NCBI RefSeq assembly: GCF_018687715.1
Contig: NC_056759.1
Location: forward strand, 34,128,385 to 34,192,384
Direction of reading: 5' to 3'
Source: Carya illinoinensis
Lineage: Eukaryota > Streptophyta > Magnoliopsida > Fagales > Juglandaceae
DNA: 64,000 bases
Shown here: positions 32,765-44,575 of the stretch, piece by piece
Layout of the letters: the number at the start of each line of letters is the position of its first letter
Position numbering within the stretch: position 1 is the first letter of the stretch
Made by a program: the position numbers and the translations under genes
Notes under the pieces: generated by a model
Database searches by the model: none
Told to the model about the DNA's origin: nothing
What the model saw: the letters and a program-made list of their open reading frames with translations, nothing else

Positions 32765-35700
32765 ATGGCTAGAGAAGAAGCTAAAGGTGTTGGTATCGAG
32801 AAATTTGACGGTACAGAATTTGCCTGCTGGAGAATGCAGATAGAAGATTATCTCTATGGGAAGAAACTACATCTTCCACTCTTAGGAAGAAAGCCAGATG
32901 ACATGAGCAATGAAGATTGGAGTTTCCTTGATAGACAAGTGTTGGGAGTCATTCAACTAACACTGTCAAGATCAGTTGCACACAATGTGGGAAAGGAAAA
33001 TACCACAGCGGAGTTGATGAAAGCTCTATCAGACATGTACAAGCAGCCATCAGCCAATAACAAAGTGCATTTGATGTACAAGCTATTCTACTTGAGAATG
33101 GCAGAAGGAACTCCAGTTATTCAGCATCTGAATGGGTTCAACACCATCATCAATCAATTAGCTTCAGTGGGAATTGAATTTGATGATGAAGTACGTGCAC
33201 TGATTGCTCTAGTCAATTGCCAAAAAGCTGGGAGGCCATGAGAACAGCTGTTAGCAATTCTTATGGCAAAATAAAGATGAAGTATCAAGATATCCGGGAC
33301 TATATTCTTAGCGAGGAAGTTCGCAGAAGAGATACAGGAGAAGCATCAACTTCCAGTTCTGCCCTAAATCTCGAGACGAGAGGTAGAGGAGTTAGTAGAA
33401 GTTCAAATCGGGGCAAGTCAAAGTCCCGAAGATGCAGAAGTAAATCTAGGTCCGAAAAACAAGTACAGTGCTGGAATTGTGGCAAGATTGGCCACTTCAA
33501 AAATAATTGCAAGGAAGCAAAGAAGAAGAATGAGCATGACTCTGCTAATGCCATAACAGAAGATCTCCGAGATGCCTTACTCCTTTCAGTTGACAACCAA
33601 ATTGAATCTTGGGTGTTAGATTCAGGAGCCTCATTCCACACTACAGCACACCGAGAAATCATGCAGAATTATGTCATTGGTGATTTCGAGAAGGTGTACT
33701 TAGTAGATGGTGAAGTATTGGAAATCGAAGGCATGGGAGATGTACTAATCAATCTGCCCAATGGAAGTGCATGGTTGCTACAGAAGGTGCGACATGTTCC
33801 TAAGCTCATGAGGAACCTGATTTCTGTAGGACAACTTGATGCTGATGGGCATTCGGTACTATTTACCGGTGGCACGTGGAAGATAACAAGAGGAGCTATG
33901 GTAGTAGCTCGAGGCACAAAAACAGGTATTCTATACATGACTTCAAGCATTAGAGATACTGTTGCAATTGCTGATGCAAATGCTAACTTATGGCATCAAA
34001 GGCTTGGACACATGAGTGAGAAAGGAATGAAAGTACTATTATCCAAGGGGAAGTTACTAAAGTTGGAATCAACTGATTTCGACATGTGTGAAGGTTGCAT
34101 TTTTGGGAAGCAGAAAAAAATTAGTTTCCTTAAAAATGGTAGAACTCCAAAGTCTACAAAGTTGGAGTTGGTGCACACAGATTTATGGAGGCCATCCCCA
34201 GTTGCTTCTCTTGGAGGATCGCGGTACTATATTTCCTTTATTGATGACTCAAGCAAGAAAGTATGGGTTTATTTTTTGAAAAATAAATCTGACACATTTG
34301 ATACTTTCAAGAAGTGGAGAGCCATGGTTGAAAATGAAACAGGCTTGAAGTTAAAATGTCTAAGGTCAGACAATGGAGGAGAGTACATCGACGGAGGGTT
34401 CAAAGAATTCTATGCTGCAAATGGGATTAGATTTCAAAAGACTATTCCCGGGACACCGCAGCAGAATGGCGTAGCTGAACGCATGAATAGAACTCTCAAC
34501 GAACGTGCCAAAAGCATGAGGCTGAATTCAGGATTGCCTGAATGTTTTTGGGCTGATGCAGTTAACACTGCAGCCTATTTGATTAACTGGGGACCTTCAG
34601 TTCCCTTAAAGTTCGATCTACCAGAAGAAGTCTGGAGCGGAAAGAAGGTAAATCTTTCCCATTTGAAAGTTTTTGGCTATTTATCATATGTTCACATAGA
34701 TTCTACTGATCGTAACAAGTTAGAAGCCAAATCTAGAAAATGTTTTTTCATCGGTTATGGTGATGAAGAATTTGGCTATCGATTTTGGGATGATAAAAAT
34801 CGCAAAATCATCAGAAGTAGAAATGTGATATTTAATGAGCAGATTCTGTACAAAGCTAAGTCACAAGCTGAACCTGAGGAACAGCCAAAGAAATCTGAGG
34901 TTGTTGATTTTGATGTTACTCGAGTCAACACTGATCAGAACAAGGATCAAGAAAATGATGATATACAGATCGAACAACGTACACCACTCACTGTTATTCG
35001 AAGATCTTCAAGGACAATCAGGCCACCATAGCGGTTCTCACCATCTCTACACTACATCTTGCTAACAGATAGTGGTGAACCGGAAAGTTATGATGAAGCT
35101 CTACGAATAGAAGATTCGATCAAGTGGGAGAAAGCCATGCAAGATGAGATGGAATCACTAATGTCAAATCAGACATGGAAGCTAACTAAGCTTCCAAAAG
35201 GCAAGAAGACTTTGCACAATAAATGGGTGTACAGAATTAAGGAAGAGCACAATGGTAGCAAGCGCTACAAAGTCAGAATGGTCGTGAAGGGGTTTCAACA
35301 AAATGAAGGTGTCGACTACACAGACATTTTCTCTCCAGTTGTAAAATTGACAACGATCAGGCTAGTGTTGGCAATTGTGGCTGCAGAGAATCTACATCTT
35401 GAGCAGTTAGATGTGAAGACTGCATTCCTTCATGGTGATTTAGAGGAAGACATCTATATACACCAGCCATAAGGATTCTCAGTGAAGGGAAAAGAGAATC
35501 TAGTTTGTAAACTGAAGAAGAGCTTGAATGGCCTAAAACAAGCTCCACGACAATGGTACTGGAAGTTTGACAACTTCATGTGCAGTAATGGATTTACAAG
35601 ACTGCAGGCTGACCATTGTTGCTATATGAAGAACTTTGACAAGTCTTATATTATCCTACTATTGTATGTGGATGATATGCTCGTTGCAGGGTCAAGCATC

Positions 35701-36627
35701 GAGGAAATCAATGAACTGAAGAAGCAGTTGTCAAAGTGGTTTGAGATGAAGGATTTGGGTGCTGCAAAACAAATCCTTGGTATGAGAATTATTAGAGACT
35801 GGACTAATGATTCTCTTAAGCTCTCGCAGGAGGAGTATGTAAAGAAAGTGCTCAGAAGGTTTAACATGGACAAGGCGAAACCAGTGAGCGCACCCTTAGC
35901 TAGTCACTTTCGACTAACTAAGGATCAGTCGCCAAAGACGGAGGAAGAGCAAGAATGCATGAACAGAATACCCTATGCGTCTGCTATTGGTAGTCTTATG
36001 TACGCCATGGTCTGTACAAGGCCAGATATTGCACAAGCAGTGGGAGCTGTGAGCAGGTACATGAGTAATCCAGGAAAGCAACATTGGGAAGCAGTCAAGT
36101 AGATTTTAAGATATCTACAAGGCTCTTCAGATATGTCACTATGCTTTACAAAAGCATGTTTAAAACTACAAGGATATGTAGATGCTGATTTAGCAGGTGA
36201 CGTTGACAGCAGAAAAAGTACTACTGGATTTGTGTATACACTGGGTGGTACAACTGTATCGTGGGCTTCTAAGTTACAGGAGATTGTTGCTCTCTCAACA
36301 ACAGAAGCGGAATACGTTGCTATAACTGAAGCAGGGAAAGAAATGGTTTGGTTGCAGTCATTCTTGGAAGAATTGGGAAAGAAGAATGAAAAAGGTATTC
36401 TGCACAGTGATAGTCAGAGTGCTATTTTTCTTGCAAAGAATCCAGCCTTTCATTCCAGAACAAAACACATACAGTTGCGATACCATTTTATCCGATCTCT
36501 TCTCGATAGTGGACAGCTGATACTTGAGAAGATTCGAGGAACAGAGAATCCAGCAGACATGTTCACAAAAGTAGTTACTGTTGACAAACTGAAGCTGTGT
36601 GTAGTTTCAGTTGGCCTCCGTACTTAA
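32765..36627 (+). pseudogene. Copia gag-pol, one frameshift and three stops
   Basis: Gag begins at ATG 32765 (MAREEAKGVGIEKFDG) with the UBN2-type gag core to 33230. The frame then shifts by one between 33217 and 33241. The second frame holds the zinc knuckle CWNCGKIGHFKNNC (33469), protease WVLDSGASFHTT (33610), the GAG-pre-integrase segment LWHQRLGHMSEKG, the integrase core (HTDLW, DNGGEY, TPQQNGVAERMNRT), reverse transcriptase with LLYVDDMLVAG (about 35660) and RNase H with YVDADLAGD and STTEAEYVA (36170-36330). In-frame stops lie at 35029, 35470 and 36100, each apparently a single-base change. Domain order and motifs match the Tork lineage. Confidence 0.92.
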
Positions 36628-36698
36628 AGGCATGACTTGAAGTTGCTGTGATAGTTGCTATGAAGATATGTAAACTCATTTGTCTCCAAGTGGAAGAT

Positions 36699-37090
36699 TG
36701 TTGCGAATGGAGACAAAAAGAAAATAAAAAGAGAAAACGGTGAGTCATGCACCGTTTGTCCCTTTGTCATATTAGGCACCGATTGCACCGAAAAATATTG
36801 TAGGCTGCTGTCTCTTGTAAATAGGAGAGAGCTCAGTTGAGGTGTGTGTGCGGACAGAGTGCAGCAGAGAGAAAACAGAGAGTGTGCTGCGTGTGTGTGC
36901 AGACAGAGTGTGGGTGAGAAATAAGAGAAAAACAAAGTGGGTGAGCAGAGAGAGTTTACAAGAGAGATTTTGTAAAAAATAATTTCATAGTGAAATTACA
37001 GCAGCTGTGGACGTAGGTAATTGCCAAACCACGCTAAATTTCGTCCCTCCTTTATTTATAATCATCTCTGTGTCAGAACAGCTCCCAACA
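36699..37090 (+). repeat. 3' LTR of the Copia element
   Basis: 392 bp, the same ends as the 5' LTR. Differences are mostly transitions, scattered along its length. Confidence 0.92.
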
Positions 37091-40000
37091 TAAGTTTGTG
37101 TTGAAATGGATTCATCAATTGATCCGATTCTTGGTTTCTGGATTGGGACTTCTCATAATCAGAATAGTTGGCTTCAAGACATGGTGTATGAAACTCTTCC
37201 AACTTATTGTCCACGTTGTAAGGTGCAAGGGAATCTTTTAAAAAATTGTAAGGGTGATAGGAAAGGAAAGATGGAGAATGATCATGGTCCAGATGATAGT
37301 CGACGTGAAAAAATTTTGGTGAGAAACAGTATTTTTGTTGGTTATGTTGCAGAGGAAGGAAATTTTAAAAAAGTAATGGATGAACCTACGCTTGTGGAAG
37401 GGAATAAAATGAAGGATGGGGTCCTAGTAGAAATTACTCATGGGGCAATAGTTGTGAATTCGGCTGAAAAGTTTGACTTGAGTAGAATGGAAGATGAGTT
37501 GGATAAAGTATATTTTGGTGCTTCGGATTAAGGGGTGATGTTGGTTGAGGAAACTGCTAATGAACATGTTGCAAAGAAAGAAAATGGATTTTTTACAGAG
37601 GAAAATAATATAGTTCTAGTTTAGGCTTGTGGTGGGATAGAAACGCTCAAAATTCTGAAAAGGCTATTATTTTGGCTTCTCCGATGAAGGAGGCGGAAGT
37701 TGCAAATCCTGAGTACTCGGAGGTGAGAAAGGAGATTCTTGTGGGTTCATGTAGTGACTCACGGTGGCGATAGAAGAAGGGTATTATGTTGGGTCATGTT
37801 GAACAAGATAATGTTTCTAATGGGGAGACAATGGTTGTGATGCAAAATATCAACAAAGACAAAGTTTATGATTCAGACTGAAAAAAATAATAATAATAAT
37901 AAAGCGAAAAGAAAAAGAAGTGGGAATTAAATTGAGAAGTTCTACCAGAGCTCCTAGCAAGCCTATTCGCATGAATATATGATGCAGTCTTTGATGTTTT
38001 GGAATATAAGGGGGTTGAGTATGCCAAAGAAAAGATTGAGAAGTTTGATAAAAAAAATTTAAACCTTGTGTTTTAGGTATTACTGAACCTTTTCACTCAC
38101 AAGATCATTTGGTGTATTAGAAGAATTCTTTGAATTTCGTAGATGGAAATACTAATGAAGATTATGGGGGTAAATTATGTGTGCTTTGCGATGGTACTTG
38201 GCAGGTTCGTATTGTATCTATAGATTCCCAACATATTACAATTTCTTTAGCTGTAAATGAAATGGATGTCTTTGTTTCATTTGTTTATGCTCGGTCTTCT
38301 CAAGGTGAGCGTAAAGGATTATGGGATGAGTTGTTGATTGTTGTATCGAATCAAGATAGTTGGATTATTGTGGGTGACTTTAGTATTATCATATCAGATG
38401 ATGAATGGAGAGGTGGTCTCCCAACGCCAGCGTCGGCTATGATTGATTTTAATAATTTTATTGATTCTTACGGTTTTGTTTAGCCGCCTTTTACTGGTAG
38501 TCAGCTTTCTTGGTGTTACGAGCAAGGGGGCCAGGCGTGAAGTTGGGCAAGACTAGATCTTGCTATGGTGACTTCTCATAACTTATTGACCTGGCCTGAT
38601 ATCCATTTGAAGTATTTATCTCGAACCAGTTCTGATCATGCCCCTATGGCTGTAAGTATCTCTAAATCTCAACTCTATGGTTTTCCTACGTTTAAGTTCC
38701 AATAAATGTGGGTAGAACATAAATCTTTTATAAATTTGATTAATAAGGCTTGGGAGGATGAAGTGGGTGATTCGCGTTTTTTATGTTTTGCTCGGAAATT
38801 AAAAAGTACCAAGAATAGAATAAAAATATTTTTGGGAAGACTGGTATTCATATTAGTGAATTGGAAAAAGAATTGAAAACCTTGAAGCTACTTTGCAAGA
38901 TTCTTTTTCAGAAGAGGTGGAGTTAGACTTGGTTGCTTCAAAATTGGAGCTGGGCACTTGGCTCCAACGTGAAAAAATCAAGCTTACACAAGTTTCTAAG
39001 GTTCGATGGCTTACAAAAGGGGAGGCTTCGGCTAGTTTTTTTTCGTGTGGTGAAGGCAGCCAAAACAAAGATGATTTATGAGATGAAACTATTAGATAGG
39101 CACCATCTTTCTTCTCCGGAGGAAGTTTATAAAGGTGCAGAGGAATATTTTGATGAGTTCCTAAGATCTCAACCATGGTTTTCTCTTCCTGATTTAGCAT
39201 GCTTAGTTGAGAAATCTATTCTTCATAAAGAAATATAATCTACCAGTTACCGTCAATGGAGGAAGTGAAAAATGCAATTTTTTTGATATCAGTGGATATT
39301 AGTCCAAGTCCAGATGGGTTTGGATCAGGGTTTTTTCACTGCTGTTGGAACATTATTAAAAAGGATGTGGTAGAGGCGGTGTGTGATTTCTTTGGCAGAA
39401 AAAATTTCCCTAGATTTTACACAGCTTACATCCTCTTTGGTGCTTATTCCAAAAGTGGAGAATCTATCATCCTTTGATAAGTTTCGGCCTTTCAATTTAT
39501 GTTCGGTCATCTATAAAGTATGTTCTAAAATTCTTGTTCAGTGTCTAACTCCTATTGTTTCTAGACTGATCTCACCTAAGCAAAGGGCTTTTCTTCTTGG
39601 GAGAAGCATTTTTTATAATATAAGTTTGACTCAAGAACTGACTCATTCTATTAATAAAAGGAGGCAGAATGGCAATGTGTTGATGACAGTTGACATGGCT
39701 AAAGCTTACGACTGTGTAGAATGGGATTTCTTATTGCATGTTGTTGAGGTTTTTGGTTTCTCAAATCAAGTTTGTGGTTTGCTTTGGACATGTATTACTT
39801 CACCTTGGTTCTCAATGGTAATGAATGGTGTTTCTAAAAAGGTTTTTTCAAATGAGGCAAAGGTCTTCGACAGGGGGACCTGTTATCACATTTATTGTTT
39901 ATTTTGATTGAGGAAATTATCTCTCGACTTTTAAAGCATGAATTTGTGGCATGTAAAATTGAAGCTTTTGCCCATCCAAGAGGGGTTTTGCTTATTTCAC

Positions 40001-41425
40001 ATCTGTTATATGCGGATGACATTGTTCTTTTCACAAGTGGTAATCTCAAGTCCCTTCGAAACATCTTGAAAATTTCCATACCTATGAGACGTGGTCAAGA
40101 TAGGTGGTAAGTGTGGAGAAATCTTCCCTCATTTTTTCAAAACATATTACTCCTACTCGACGTCGTGCTATTCTTCACTCCACAAGTTTCAAAGAGGGTT
40201 CTTGTCCATTTCGGTACCTGGGTGTTCCAATTATCTCCGACAAATTGAAAGCTATGCATTTGGAGGATTTAGTGGTGCAAGTTCATAAAAGAGTGGATGG
40301 CTAGAAATCAAAGTTACTTTCACAAGGTGCTCGATTGATTCTGATCAAGCCAGTTTTGTTGAGCACTTGTTATCTGCTCTTCAAGTTCCGAAGGTAGTGT
40401 TTAATCTCTTAAATGCTTGCTTTAGATAATTTTTTTAGGGTTCAACAGAAGGGAAGGATAAAAGAAGTTGGTGAGCATGGGATAAAATTAGTCTTCCAAA
40501 GGAGGAAAGTGGCTTCGGAATTAAAAGGTTGGACGAGATTTAACACTCGCTTCATGTAAAATTTGCGTGGAATATGTGATTTTTTTTAGCGAATTAAAAG
40601 GTTCATGAGGATTCCTTATGGGTGATTTTTTTTTTTAGCGAAATATGTGAAAAATAACTATATTTCACTTGTTGATGCGAATAAGGATTTAAGGAATTGG
40701 TGAATGATTGCTAAGTGTTTGCCTTTGATTCTTAATTTTTCATGTTGGAAGGTTAGAGAAGGTAAAATGATGTTTTAATTAATCACTATACCAATGTTAC
40801 ATATCTGAAAATGACTGTCAAAGAATGTAAACTGGAGGATAGCTGGGATATTAATTGTATTTCTTGACTGGTAGGTTCTGATAATGCTTTGGCTGTGGTG
40901 GACAGTTTAGGAAGAAATAAACTTGGGACTGATATTTTGGTATGGACCAAGACTATGTATGGCAATTTCTCAACCAAAACTGCTTGGAGTCATTCATCTT
41001 TTAGCACCAAAAGTGGCTTTGGTTAACTGCATATGGCATCCGTCATTACCAAAGAAAATTTCGATAATGGGCTGGAAGGCCTTTCACAATGCCTTGTGTG
41101 TAGATGATCAAGTCTGTAAACTTGGTATTCCAATTTATTGAGATGCAATTATTGTTCAACAGGGGGTACCAAGATTTAAACCATGTTTTGGCTATTGGTG
41201 ATTTTGCAAAAGAGATATGGCTGCAGGTTTCTCTTTCTGTTGGCATGATTTCTATGCAAGGTTTTGGGTGGTAGGTTCGAGTAGAGAGCTGGTTCCGGAA
41301 GGCCAAAAAGAATTCTCGAGTCAGGTCAATTGTTGGTATTCTTCCTTGCATTTTGATTTGGTGTCCTTGGAATAGAAGATGTAAAGCAAAGATGGCAAAT
41401 AAAGAGGAGTCGGTGAGGTCTATCT

Positions 41426-42538
41426 TAGGGGTAACGATTTGTGACATAATCTGTTAACCCAACATGAATACGATACAATAAAAGCGGGTTTGGGTTTAGT
41501 CTTATTAAACGGGTTGACCCATTAAGACACGATTGCTTAACGGGTCAACTCGTTTTGACCTGTTATGAAAATTAAAATTACACTTCTATCCTTCTATCTA
41601 AATAAAAAAACCCTAAATCCTAATATATGTCCCCTGTCGCACACCTCAGACCTCATACCCAATTTCTTCAAATTTTCATTTTTCCATTTCTTCCTCTTAT
41701 GCCTTGCGACTTGCAGACTCCTTCTTCATTATTCAATTTATTCCTCTTGCGACTTGCAGAGTCATGCTTCTTCATTCTTCCTCTTGCTGCCACAATGCCA
41801 TGACGCCTCGCCGTTTAGCTTTGTCGCTCAGCCATCACACAAACTCACACTTACACTCACAACATCCTAGCCTCTAGGCTTCTCGTCTTCTCCCCTGTCA
41901 CACGACGGCATGAGTCACAGGCCACTACTGGCAACTGTTATATAGCCTCTAGTGCCAGCCACACTGCCACCTCCCCCTGTCCCTCATGAGTCACAGCTGA
42001 GAGGAGCGGCGGAGCCCTTGGTAATTTTTTCTCTTCTTAATTTTTCTTTGTAAGATTTATATTTGTTTCGTTCCCTAGAAAAATATTTAAGATGAATTTT
42101 TGGTAGATTATTTAGAGCTGTGTTTTGGTAGATTATGTAGCAATAGAGATGTGTTGTGGTAGATTATATTTTCTGAAATCTGAGCTTCTCTATTTTTATA
42201 TTTGTTTGGTTCCCTAGAAAATATTCAAGATGAATTTTTGGTAGAATATTTATAGTTGTGTTTTGGTAAATTATGTAGCTGTAGAGTTGTGTTGTGGTAG
42301 ATTAATAAGGTCAAACGGGTTAATGATCATGTTCGTGTCCATTAATACAAAAGGGTTGAAACAGGTTATAATAAATCGTGTCGTGTCGTGTCAACCCATT
42401 ATCTTAATGGGTCGTGTTAGGGTTTATGATTTTGACACGAAACCCTTAACGGGTCGTGTTCAGGTTAACTCATTAAGTGTAATGTATATGTTTTGACACA
42501 ACACGAACACAACCTGTTAACACGATTTGACACCCCTA
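41426..42538. mobile_element. hAT-like MITE, copy 1
   Basis: The ends are TAGGGGT and ACCCCTA. The 8-bp flanks GTCTATCT (41418-41425) and GTCTACTT (42539-42546) match at 6 of 8 positions, as expected for an aged hAT target duplication. Subterminal regions are full of AACGGGTTGACCC, GTTAACCC and CGTGTCGTGTC words. 1113 bp, no transposase; 42060-42300 repeats a TTTTGGTAGATTAT motif. Confidence 0.75.
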
Positions 42539-43025
42539 GTCTACTTGGGCAAAAATCAAATATTGGGTTGGATGGTTGGAGGAAAAGTTGAAGGGAGGTG
42601 TTGGTTTGTAAGGCTTGGATGAAACAATTTTATCAACTTTCAAGTTGCCAATTAAATAGGCTCGTCACAATAATCCTAAGCAAGTAAGGTGGATGACTCT
42701 TGATGTAGGTAGATTTAAACTCTTGATGTAGGTAGATTTAAACTCAATGTTGATGGTAGCTGTCTTGAAAATCCAGGTATGATGGGGGCTAAGTGGTTAT
42801 TCGAAATTCTTATAGTCAAGCTGTTGGCTTTTGCAGCTCACCTTGGTGAAGGAAGTAACAATAAGGTGGAACTGATGGGTCTTGTATATGAATTACAGCT
42901 TACAAAATCTCTTGGTATATATAATATTGACATTGGTTGTAAATTGGTTGGAGAATAAAAGATGTACAGTCTGGTATTTAAAAGATTTTTGGGAGGAGAT
43001 TCAATTGATGTTGGCGACTTGGGAT

Positions 43026-43628
43026 TAGGGTTGGCGATATGTTACATGACCTGTTAACCAACACGAACACGACACGATAATAGCGGGTTAGAGTTTAGTT
43101 TTAACGGATTCGGATCAAAACGGATTGACCCGTTAAGACACGATTGCTTAATGGGTTGATAACGGGTCAACCCGTTATGACACGTTATAACTTGTTATAG
43201 AAAATTAAAATTAAAATTATATCCTTATACTTAAAAATAAAATTGTCAGAATTTTAATTTCGATATTTTTATTGTTTGGATTGTAATTTTGAACTTGTAG
43301 TTAGTTTTATAATTTTTATAAATATTGTGATTTTAAAATTTATATAAAATTATGCTAAATCTAATCAGGTCAAACTGGTAAATTTCGGACCTATTCAACC
43401 CATTTACATAAACAGTTTGAAATGAGTCGTATTGTATTGTGTTAACCTATTTCATAATATTCACTAATGGGTTAAAACATGTTGACACGAAACGACCTAT
43501 TATGTTAATGGGTCGTGTTAGGATTTAAAATTTTGACATGATAAACTTAACGGGTCGGGTTAGGATTGAGTTATATAATATAATATACATGCTTTAACAC
43601 AACCCATTAACACGATTTGACACACCTA
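43026..43628. mobile_element. hAT-like MITE, copy 2, perfect 8-bp TSD
   Basis: 603 bp between exact CTTGGGAT copies (43018-43025 and 43629-43636). The ends are TAGGGTTG and CACACCTA. It shares the subterminal CACGAACACGACACGATAA, GACCCGTTAAGACACGATTG and AACACGATTTGACAC words with copy 1 but is shorter. No ORF. Confidence 0.88.
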
Positions 43629-43944
43629 CTTGGGATGTGAACGTTAATCATATTTACCTTGAAAGGAATTCATAGGCATATTTTCTTGCTAAATTAGGGG
43701 CAGAAGGGTGCATGGCTATTTGGGATAATATTGTTAATTAATTTTTCAAGATTTCTCAAAGGATATTTGAGATTGGAAAAATTAGATTTGCCAAATGTTC
43801 ATTTTTAATTCATTGGTTTTGTTTTGGATTTATTTCTTGTATTTTTTAGTTTGGTTTTTTTATGTTTCTACGGTTTCTTCAGCCATAAGATAGAGTTTCT
43901 AATAAAGGCTTGGAGGTGCCGCCCTCCTTCTAAAATATATATAT

Positions 43945-44303
43945 ATATATATGAAAAAATTTACACAACCTCTTACTATTCACATAACTTCTACACACTA
44001 CACTTTTTTAAATTTTTATTATTTTTTTCTTTTATCAAATATGTATTATATAAATAATGAATAGAAGAATTTAATTAGTTTAAGAAAAATAAACTCAAAA
44101 AAAAATTTTAATTTAAAATTTTTTAAAAATGTAGTATGTGGAGGTTGAAAAGATTGAGTAGCATGGCTCATATATACATATATATTTAGAAGAATTTAAT
44201 TAGTTTAAGAAAAATAAACTTAAAAAAAATTTTAATTTAAAAATTTTTAAAAATGTAGTAAATGGAGGTTGAAGAGATTGAGTAGCATGGCTCATATATA
44301 TAT
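43945..44303. repeat. Fold-back AT-rich repeat with duplicated right half
   Basis: The left arm (ACACAACCTCTTACTATTCAC, then CACTACA.TTTTTTAAA) is loosely complementary to the right arm (TTTAAAAATGTAGTATGTGG, then GAGTAGCATGGCTCATATAT). The right arm with its lead-in (GAAGAATTTAATTAG...) occurs twice, at about 44067-44180 and 44190-44303. Probably a MITE with a tandemly copied half. Confidence 0.5.
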
Positions 44304-44317
44304 ATATATATATATAT

Positions 44318-44474
44318 CAAAAATTCTATGCGCAGTCATTTTTGTGGACTCCTTTGTGCACTCCAGTAATATGATTGGTTGTGTATTAAAAAAAAATTAA
44401 TCCAGCCAATCATATCAGTGGAGTGCGCAGGAAGTACGCAAAAGTGATTATATGTAGCATTACTCTATATATAT
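44318..44474. mobile_element. Small palindromic MITE
   Basis: The arms CTATGCGCAGTCATTTTTG and GTGCACTCCAGTAATATGAT are mirrored by ATCA.TGGAGTGCGCAGGAA and CAAAAGTGATTATATGTAG across an A-rich centre (44390-44400). TA-rich flanks on both sides prevent a clean target-site call. Confidence 0.55.
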
Positions 44475-44575
44475 ATATGCTTTGAGAATATGGGGTTGCA
44501 AAACCTCCTCAACCTTAAATTCATGAACAATAAGGGAAAAGAAATTGTCTAAACCAATGAGAAATTAAAGCATTT

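Larger units (their letters stand above)
31625..37090 (+). mobile_element. Full-length Ty1/Copia element (Tork/Tnt1-like), perfect TSD
   Basis: LTRs at 31625-32016 and 36699-37090 are both 392 bp, start TGTTGC, end CCCAACA, and differ at about 18 positions by eye (about 4.6%). The flanks are TAAGT on both sides (31620-31624 and 37091-37095). A primer-binding site (GTATCAGAGCT) follows the 5' LTR, and a purine-rich AAGTGGAAGAT precedes the 3' LTR. Domain order gag, protease, integrase, reverse transcriptase, RNase H is the Copia order. One gag/pol frameshift and three in-frame stops make it non-autonomous. It inserted into LINE ORF1 in the sense orientation. Confidence 0.95.
31073..37531 (+). 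pseudogene. LINE ORF1, split by Copia insertion
   Basis: It starts near 31073 with MVPGDRGRSFADMVDA and shifts frame by 31170. It continues with RPMNVFVRFSNEKDFIKAFA, YYRVFHWTTNFYEETEPSLV and WVSIPTLPPNFYHEVFLHNI, the DUF4283 nucleic-acid-binding domain of plant LINE ORF1. The Copia element interrupts it after 31624. The remainder (37096-37531) has SWLQDMVYETLPTYCPRCK and GNLLKNCKGDRKG, a CCHC-type zinc knuckle in which the expected His position is not conserved. It ends at the stop near 37531. Role in the family: RNA binding in the ribonucleoprotein particle. Confidence 0.75.
37981..43740 (+). pseudogene. LINE ORF2 remnant (endonuclease, RT, RNase H)
   Basis: Pieces in several frames follow the L1-type ORF2 order. 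Endonuclease: MFWNIRGLSMPKKRLRSL at 38000, FVYARSSQGERKGLWDEL and WIIVGDFSIIISDDEW at 38280-38420. Reverse transcriptase: FRPFNLCSVIYKVCSKILV, AKAYDCVEWDFLL and YADDIVLFTSGN at 39480-40050. The zinc-finger region before RNase H is at 40920-41425. RNase H has FKLNVDGSCLENPGMMGA at about 42735, and the tail YFLAKLGAEGCMAIWDN at about 43680. At least five frame changes and many stops. Two MITEs interrupt it at 41426 and 43026. Not functional. Confidence 0.8.
30891..44474 (+). mobile_element. Degenerate LINE (L1-like) with nested insertions
   Basis: The insertion is bounded by ATATGCTTCGAG (30879-30890) and ATATGCTTTGAG (44475-44486), a 12-bp target duplication with one mismatch. It carries ORF1 (31073-31622 plus 37091-37531) and ORF2 (37981-43740, endonuclease, reverse transcriptase, RNase H). 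Recognisable LINE sequence ends at about 43945 in an AT microsatellite. Nested inside are a Copia element (31625-37090) and two hAT-like MITEs (41426-42538, 43026-43628). Fold-back repeats lie at its 3' end (43950-44474). Many stops and frameshifts show that it is old and inactive. Confidence 0.8.
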
